Under the pieces are notes generated by a model, which worked only from the letters and a program-made list of their open reading frames with translations, did no database searches and was not told where the DNA came from. From the NCBI GenBank assembly GCA_902764045.1, contig CACWUI010000035.1:1-10200 (forward strand): DNA of 10,200 nt. Reading direction: 5' to 3'. The translations under genes were made by a program, and so were the position numbers. Below are positions 5,451 to 10,200 of the stretch, one piece after another. Origin of the DNA: an uncultured Lachnospiraceae bacterium (GTDB taxonomy: Bacteria; Bacillota; Clostridia; Lachnospirales; Lachnospiraceae). The stretch's first letter is position 1. Each line of letters begins with the position of its first letter.

Positions 5451-7355
5451 ATGTCAGAAAAAGGTTGTTTTCCGTTTTGTGAAATTATCGGTCAGAATGA
5501 TATAAAAGAGGCCCTTCTTTTGAACCTGATAAACCCGGATATAGGCGGTGTGCTTATAGACGGGTACGGGGGATGCGCCAAATCCCTTATCTGTGAGTCA
5601 TTAAGAAGCATAACGGACAAAAATATCGTCAAGCTGCCCCTTAATATCTCGGAGGACAGGCTTGTGGGATCCGTAGATATAGAAAAGACCATGAAAACAG
5701 GAAGGGCGCACCTGGAAAAAGGCGTTCTTTCCAGGGCACACGGAGAGATACTTTTCATAGATGATGTGTCCCTGCTTCCCGACAATATTACCGACATACT
5801 CATGTCGGTGCTGTCCACGGGAGAGCTGAGAGTGGAAAGGGACGGCATTTCCGATTCTGAGGAGTGCAGGCTGCTGATGATAGGCACCATGAATTCTGAA
5901 AAGACCACCCTTCGAAAAAGCATGACGGACCATTTCGGGATGTATGCCAGAGCGGAAAAGCTGGACGCACCGGAAGACAGATCAAAGATCATGCGGATAC
6001 GGGATGAGTACGATACAAATGAGAATTTCATGAACGATGACAGGCTCAGGCAAACTGAGGAACTGAAAAAAGCCATCGAAAATGCCAGGGAAAGACTGAA
6101 AGAGATAGAAGTAAGCGGGGAAACGCTGGCAGCCATTGCCCGGAAGGTGATAGAGTCAAACGCCGAGGGACACCGTGCAGATATGGTGATGAAGGAGGCG
6201 GTAATGGCGGTTGCAGCCTTCCATGAAAGAACCGAGATAACAGAAGAAGATATAGACGAGGCCGCATATTTTGTGCTTCCCCACAGGATGCGGCCGGGAG
6301 CGGCTCCGAGTGAGGAAGAACCGCAGCCGCAGGAAGAAGAGGAAAAGGAAGAAGACAGGCAGCAGGAAGAAGAAAACAAGGACAACGAACATAATAATGA
6401 TCCCGAAAGGGATACGGGACAGCAGGACAGAGATCCCGAAAATACCCCCCGGGGGGATAATGACGAAGAAACCGAAAACAACGGAGAGAGCAGATTTAAA
6501 AGCATACCTAAAGCCTTTGAGACGGGAGAGGCATTTCAGGTAAAGGATTTTTCCCATGAAAAGGACCGCAAGGTAAGGAAAGGCAGCGGAAGAAGGACAC
6601 AGACAAAGACAGAAAGCACAAGCGGAAGATATATATATCCCACCATGAAGCGTAAAAACAACGATCTGGCCCTTGATGCCACCATAAGAGCAGCGGCGCC
6701 TTTCCAGAAAAAACGCCAAAGCAACGGCATGAAGATAATCATAAAAAACGAGGACATAAGGGAAAAGGTAAGGCAGAAAAAAATATCCAACCTGCTGGTC
6801 TTTGTGGTCGATGCCAGCGGATCCATGGGAGCGGTAAAAAGAATGATCGAAGCAAAGGCAGCGGTATTGTCACTGTTAAAGGATGCATATGTAAAAAGAG
6901 ACAAAGTGGGTATGGTCACATTTTCCGGAGAGGGAGCGCAGGTGGTGCTGCCTCCCACAAGAAGCACCGAGAGGGGGTACAGACTTCTTGAAGACATTAA
7001 GACAGGAGGAAAAACACCTCTTAATGCAGGAATAGAAAAGGGACTCAGGGTAATAGAAAACCAGCTTCGCCAAAACCCTGACATTATGCCCATGCTGATA
7101 GTCATCACCGATGGCAGGGGAAACATCTCCATAGACAGTTCCAAAAAGCCTGCCGAAGAGCTTCTGGACATAGGAGAGATGATATCCAAAGAAAAAAGAC
7201 TGGAAACCATGGTCATTGACATAGAAAACAATTCCCTTACAAGTTTCGGCATAGCGGGAAAGCTGGCGTCGGCAATGAAGGCAAAGTATTACCGGCTGGA
7301 TGAGATCAAGGGGAGTCAGATAGAGCAGATAGTAAGAAAGGAGAAAGCACAGTGA
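5451..7355 (+). CDS. class I metal chelatase D subunit (ChlD/BchD-like, AAA plus VWA)
   Basis: The 634-residue protein has the ChlD/BchD layout. An AAA domain (about 1-280) shows Walker A GYGGCAKS (38-45), Walker B ILFIDD (100-105) and sensor-1 N148. An acidic Glu/Gln/Pro/Asn-rich linker follows (about 286-345), then the family segment LALDATIRAAAPFQKKR (406-422), then a von Willebrand A domain (about 446-630) with a MIDAS: DASGS (454-458), T522 and D554. In Mg- and Co-chelatases this subunit forms rings with the I subunit and couples ATP hydrolysis to the large subunit. Walker B has Asp (D105) where the motor has Glu, and the arginine-finger position (R202 in the downstream paralogue) is His161, so it is probably a non-hydrolysing platform, as is usual for D subunits. 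It lacks the four-cysteine insert of its paralogue. The start ATG follows AGAGG at 5436-5440, and the stop overlaps the next start (GTGA, 7352-7355). Mg, Co or Ni specificity cannot be read from it. Confidence 0.9.
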   Translation: MSEKGCFPFCEIIGQNDIKEALLLNLINPDIGGVLIDGYGGCAKSLICESLRSITDKNIVKLPLNISEDRLVGSVDIEKTMKTGRAHLEKGVLSRAHGEILFIDDVSLLPDNITDILMSVLSTGELRVERDGISDSEECRLLMIGTMNSEKTTLRKSMTDHFGMYARAEKLDAPEDRSKIMRIRDEYDTNENFMNDDRLRQTEELKKAIENARERLKEIEVSGETLAAIARKVIESNAEGHRADMVMKEAVMAVAAFHERTEITEEDIDEAAYFVLPHRMRPGAAPSEEEPQPQEEEEKEEDRQQEEENKDNEHNNDPERDTGQQDRDPENTPRGDNDEETENNGESRFKSIPKAFETGEAFQVKDFSHEKDRKVRKGSGRRTQTKTESTSGRYIYPTMKRKNNDLALDATIRAAAPFQKKRQSNGMKIIIKNEDIREKVRQKKISNLLVFVVDASGSMGAVKRMIEAKAAVLSLLKDAYVKRDKVGMVTFSGEGAQVVLPPTRSTERGYRLLEDIKTGGKTPLNAGIEKGLRVIENQLRQNPDIMPMLIVITDGRGNISIDSSKKPAEELLDIGEMISKEKRLETMVIDIENNSLTSFGIAGKLASAMKAKYYRLDEIKGSQIEQIVRKEKAQ

Positions 7356-8401
7356 GTAAAAGAATTTATCCGTATCCGTTTACGGCGATCATCGGTCAGG
7401 AGGATATGAAACTTGGCCTGATATTAAATATCATCGACCCGAAGATAGGAGGGATACTTGCCTTCGGAGAGAAAGGAACTGCCAAGTCCACGGCGGTAAG
7501 AGCAATGGCAGGTCTGCTTCCTGAGATAGATACAGTCAAGGGCTGCAGGTATGGTTGCGACCCGGCCGACACATCAAAACTTTGCGAGGCCTGTAAGGAT
7601 CTGCTTGCCGGAGGCGGAGTCTTCGGGATCGAAAAGCGTCCCATGAAGGTTGTGGATCTTCCCGTATCTGCCACCGAAGACAGAGTGGTGGGAACCCTTG
7701 ACTTAGAGGAGGCAATACATAACGGTAAGAAAAAATTCGAGCCCGGTATTCTTGCGGACGCCAACAGAGGCATCCTGTATGTGGATGAGGTAAACCTCTT
7801 AGATGACCATATAGTAGATCTCCTTCTTGACTCTGCGGCCATGGGGGTAAATACCGTGGAAAGAGAGGGAATATCCTATTCGCATCCGGCGACCTTTGTG
7901 CTGGTGGGAACCATGAACCCTGAGGAGGGCGAGCTGAGACCACAGCTCCTTGACAGGTTCGGCTTAAGCGTACGGATCACGGGTATAACCGATCCGGAGG
8001 AGAGAGTAAAGATAATCAAATACAGAAATGAATACGATAAAGATCCGGAAGCCTTTGCGGCAAGATTTAAAGAAAGCGAAGAGGAGCTTGCGGAAAGAAT
8101 AGTCAGAGCAAGAGAAAGGCTTTATGAAGTGGAGATAAGCGATGATATTTTGCTGTCCATCGCAAAGGTTTCCGTGGCACTTGAGATAGAAGGGCACAGA
8201 AGTGACCTTACACTTATGAAGGCTGCAAGAGCCTATGCGGCTTTTGAGGGCAGGAAAAAAGTAGAGACAGATGATATCAAAAAGATAGCGGCTCTTGTAT
8301 ATCTGCACAGGATGAGAAGCCTTCCCTTTGAGCAGGCAAGAGAGTTTGATTCGTCTGTTATAGGCGAGATCATTAACGTAAAGGAGGCTGCAGGTGAATG
8401 A
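7352..8401 (+). CDS. class I metal chelatase I subunit (ChlI/BchI-like AAA+ ATPase)
   Basis: The 349-residue protein is the ATP-hydrolysing motor of a Mg/Co-chelatase-type complex. It carries Walker A GEKGTAKST (39-47), Walker B ILYVDE (141-146), sensor-1 GTMN (N189), the arginine finger in LLDRFG (R202) and sensor-2 GHRSD (R283): all catalytic elements are intact. The length is typical for BchI/ChlI. Between Walker A and the ISxxxDR-type region it has C65-x3-C69-x8-C78-x2-C81, a probable Zn- or Fe-S-binding insert, which the cyanobacterial and plant enzymes lack as far as I recall. The start is GTG at 7352, with AAGGAG at 7338-7343. It overlaps the D subunit stop by 4 nt, and its own stop overlaps the large-subunit start (ATGA), so all three are translationally coupled. 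The first 60 residues resemble the D subunit's N-terminus (IIGQ, NIIDPKIGGIL), showing the two AAA domains are paralogous. Confidence 0.93.
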   Translation: MSKRIYPYPFTAIIGQEDMKLGLILNIIDPKIGGILAFGEKGTAKSTAVRAMAGLLPEIDTVKGCRYGCDPADTSKLCEACKDLLAGGGVFGIEKRPMKVVDLPVSATEDRVVGTLDLEEAIHNGKKKFEPGILADANRGILYVDEVNLLDDHIVDLLLDSAAMGVNTVEREGISYSHPATFVLVGTMNPEEGELRPQLLDRFGLSVRITGITDPEERVKIIKYRNEYDKDPEAFAARFKESEEELAERIVRARERLYEVEISDDILLSIAKVSVALEIEGHRSDLTLMKAARAYAAFEGRKKVETDDIKKIAALVYLHRMRSLPFEQAREFDSSVIGEIINVKEAAGE

Positions 8402-10200
8402 AAAAAATAACCGCCATAGTATGGCATACCACAGCCGCAAGACTGAAAAACGCAGGTAGTACGATAAAGGATGCGGCGGAGGTAAAGGTCTATTCCGGCC
8501 GTAACCTGGATGAGGAGAAAGAAAGCTTTGATGAGCTTTGCCGGGATATTGATTCATCAGACATCCTTTTGCTGAACGTCACATCCGGAGACAGTATATG
8601 GGATGATATATTTGCCTATATTGAAGATAAGAACATAAAGAAGGTTTATATAGGAGCCAACGCCACCGAATTCATAAAGGATACCGAAACCCTTGAGAGC
8701 TCCGCCAAATGCAATGATTATTACACTTTTAACGGAAGTGCCAACCTCACCAACCTTTTAAGATATGCGGCATTTCTTGCGGGGGATAAAGACATTGACT
8801 ATGAGGAGCCTGTCAGGACACCCTGGGAGGGGATATTTCATCCCGATGATCCCGAAAAGGAATACGAAAGCCCCGGGGAATTTTTCAAAGATCATCCCAG
8901 GTCCGAAAAAGGCGTGATAGCCCTTCTTGTGGCAAGGGGCAGCAGGATAAATAACGATCTTGAACCGGAAAAAGAAATAATCAGGCAGATAGAAGAAAAA
9001 GGATACAGCGCGCTTCCCGTCTACACATATTCCTGGCCGGAGCCGTCACTGGGAGCAAAGGGCGCAGCGTGGGCCATCAGGAAATACATGTTTGATGAAA
9101 ATGGAAAAGCCATACCTGATGCATTGATCAAGCTTACGGGATTTTTTATAAACGGAAGAAATGACAGCGATTCAAAGGAACTTCTTAAAGAACTGAACTG
9201 TCCCGTGTTTAAGCCCGTCTGTTCTTACAATACCACCATAAAGGAATGGGAGGAAAGCAAGGACGGGACCATTAAGGATGTGGGCTGGAGCATAGCTCTC
9301 CCGGAACTTGAGGGGGCGATAGAACCCATATTTATCGGCGGTAAGGGAGAAGGAGAGGACGAAAACAGATACCCTGTTAAGGAACGTATAGAAAGACTTA
9401 CGGGCAGGGTCATAAAATGGGTGCAGCTTTCCAAAAAACCCAACTCCGAAAAAAAATGTGTATTTATCCTTAATAACAACCCCTGTGCCTCTGTGGAGGC
9501 TACTGTTGGAGGCGGAGCCAAGCTTGACTCGCTTGAAAGCGTGGCAGGTATTTTAAAGAAAATGGCCGATGCGGGATTTGCCCTTGAAAATATACCTGAA
9601 AACGGAGAAGAACTGATAAATACCATTATGGAAAAAAAGGCCATTTCGGATTTCCGCTGGACCACCGTGGGAGAGATCGTTGAAAAGGGCGGGACCCTTT
9701 ACGAGATGCCGACGAAGGAATATGAGACCTTCTTTGAAAAGATACCCGAGGATGCAAGGGACTCCGTGATACAAACATGGGGAAGACCTCCGGGCGAGGA
9801 AATGGACGGTGTTCCTCCCGCAATGGTATATGATGATAAGATATGCATCACGGGAGTTTCCTACGGAAATGCTCTTGTGTGCGTACAGCCCAAAAGGGGA
9901 TGCGCCGGTGCAAGATGCGACGGTACGGTCTGTAAGATCCTCCATGATCCTCATTGTCCCCCCACTCACCAGTACATTGCCACCTACAAATATTTCGAGC
10001 ATATCTACAATGCGGACTTTATAGTGCATGTGGGAACCCATGGCAACCTGGAATTTCTTCCCGGCAAAGGAACGGGGCTTTCAGCATCCTGCTTTCCGGA
10101 TATATGCGCCGGCAATATGCCTTTCCTTTATGCGTATAATGCAGACAATCCCCCGGAGGGCACCATAGCCAAAAGAAGGGGGCTTGCCACCATAGTTGAT
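8398..10200 (+). CDS. CobN/BchH-like chelatase large subunit (partial, runs off the window)
   Basis: The reading frame is open from ATG 8398 to the window end: 601 codons of a protein that is usually about 1,200 or more residues. The large subunit binds the tetrapyrrole and metal and holds the active site. Family landmarks seen are a CobN-type block with NNP and LDSLES (about 360-381); GNALVCVQPKRG (490-501), matching the family's G-N-x-x-x-x-x-Q-P-x-R-G; PPTHQYIATY, ending the metal/porphyrin-proximal loop; and VHVGTHGNLEFLPGKG (543-558), the invariant HxGxHGxxExLPGK signature, followed by NPPEG and AKRRG. Five cysteines (C495, C502, C507, C512, C520) cluster in the loop between the last two blocks. 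The start is supported by a full AAGGAGG at 8381-8387 and the 4-nt overlap with the I subunit. No signal peptide is seen, so it is cytoplasmic. Cobaltochelatase is the nearest named role. Other members act on different macrocycles, and a Bacteroides member (HmuS) has been linked to anaerobic heme demetallation. The substrate here is not known. Confidence 0.92.
   Translation, partial: MKKITAIVWHTTAARLKNAGSTIKDAAEVKVYSGRNLDEEKESFDELCRDIDSSDILLLNVTSGDSIWDDIFAYIEDKNIKKVYIGANATEFIKDTETLESSAKCNDYYTFNGSANLTNLLRYAAFLAGDKDIDYEEPVRTPWEGIFHPDDPEKEYESPGEFFKDHPRSEKGVIALLVARGSRINNDLEPEKEIIRQIEEKGYSALPVYTYSWPEPSLGAKGAAWAIRKYMFDENGKAIPDALIKLTGFFINGRNDSDSKELLKELNCPVFKPVCSYNTTIKEWEESKDGTIKDVGWSIALPELEGAIEPIFIGGKGEGEDENRYPVKERIERLTGRVIKWVQLSKKPNSEKKCVFILNNNPCASVEATVGGGAKLDSLESVAGILKKMADAGFALENIPENGEELINTIMEKKAISDFRWTTVGEIVEKGGTLYEMPTKEYETFFEKIPEDARDSVIQTWGRPPGEEMDGVPPAMVYDDKICITGVSYGNALVCVQPKRGCAGARCDGTVCKILHDPHCPPTHQYIATYKYFEHIYNADFIVHVGTHGNLEFLPGKGTGLSASCFPDICAGNMPFLYAYNADNPPEGTIAKRRGLATIVD

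Noticed and set aside
5492..6505. 337-codon open frame on the minus strand
   Set aside because: It is a Ser/Leu/Phe-rich shadow lying wholly opposite the well-supported D subunit gene, with no recognisable domain.
6536..7252. 238-codon open frame on the minus strand
   Set aside because: It is antisense to the VWA domain, whose MIDAS residues are intact; composition is typical of a shadow frame.
1..10200. CRISPR arrays, tRNA or rRNA genes, insertion sequences, integrases or attachment sites
   Set aside because: No spaced repeats, cloverleaf-like segments, transposase motifs or terminal inverted repeats were seen; the window reads as dense same-strand chromosomal genes.

Overview
The window looks like the chromosome of a low-to-moderate-GC anaerobic Firmicute, most likely a Lachnospiraceae-type clostridium. 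The reasons are strong AGGAGG-type Shine-Dalgarno sites, frequent AGA/AGG/ATA codons, a sigma-70 gene followed by trmK (a common Firmicutes order), and the form of the 436-residue aspartate kinase. This assignment comes from reading the sequence and was not checked by a search. Every gene I can support lies on the + strand.

Left part (1-4105), housekeeping and amino-acid metabolism: the last 24 codons of the major sigma factor gene rpoD; trmK (tRNA m1A22 methyltransferase), which overlaps rpoD by 8 bases from a TTG start; homoserine dehydrogenase; aspartate kinase with two ACT domains; and a 250-residue His-rich protein resembling the DUF4198 family of Co/Ni-uptake accessory proteins. The last one has no signal peptide, which is unusual. 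Spacing in this block is tight (14 to 19 nt), so hom, the kinase gene and the DUF4198-like gene are probably co-transcribed.

Middle (4106-5450), a regulatory block: a 316-bp non-coding stretch holds a G/C-tract palindrome, a possible promoter, a simple intrinsic terminator and an extended -10 promoter. Next come a 301-residue LysR-type regulator gene, a 19-bp dyad with T-N11-A symmetry, and a very strong terminator with a perfect 13-bp stem. A TATAAT box sits in that terminator's T-run and may start the next operon. The dyad is centred about 65 bp upstream of the start predicted from that box, the usual place for a LysR-type recognition site.

Right part (5451-10200), the main point of interest: three translationally coupled genes encode a complete class I (ATP-dependent) metal chelatase. 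They are a ChlD/BchD-like AAA plus VWA subunit with a degenerate ATPase site, a ChlI/BchI-like AAA+ motor with intact catalytic residues and a four-cysteine insert, and a CobN/BchH-like large subunit that runs off the window after 601 codons and carries an unusual cysteine-rich loop. No tetrapyrrole biosynthesis gene is visible beside them, so the metal, the macrocycle and even the direction of the reaction (insertion or removal) are open. The working model is a LysR-regulated metal-tetrapyrrole system; its link to the DUF4198-like protein is only suggestive.
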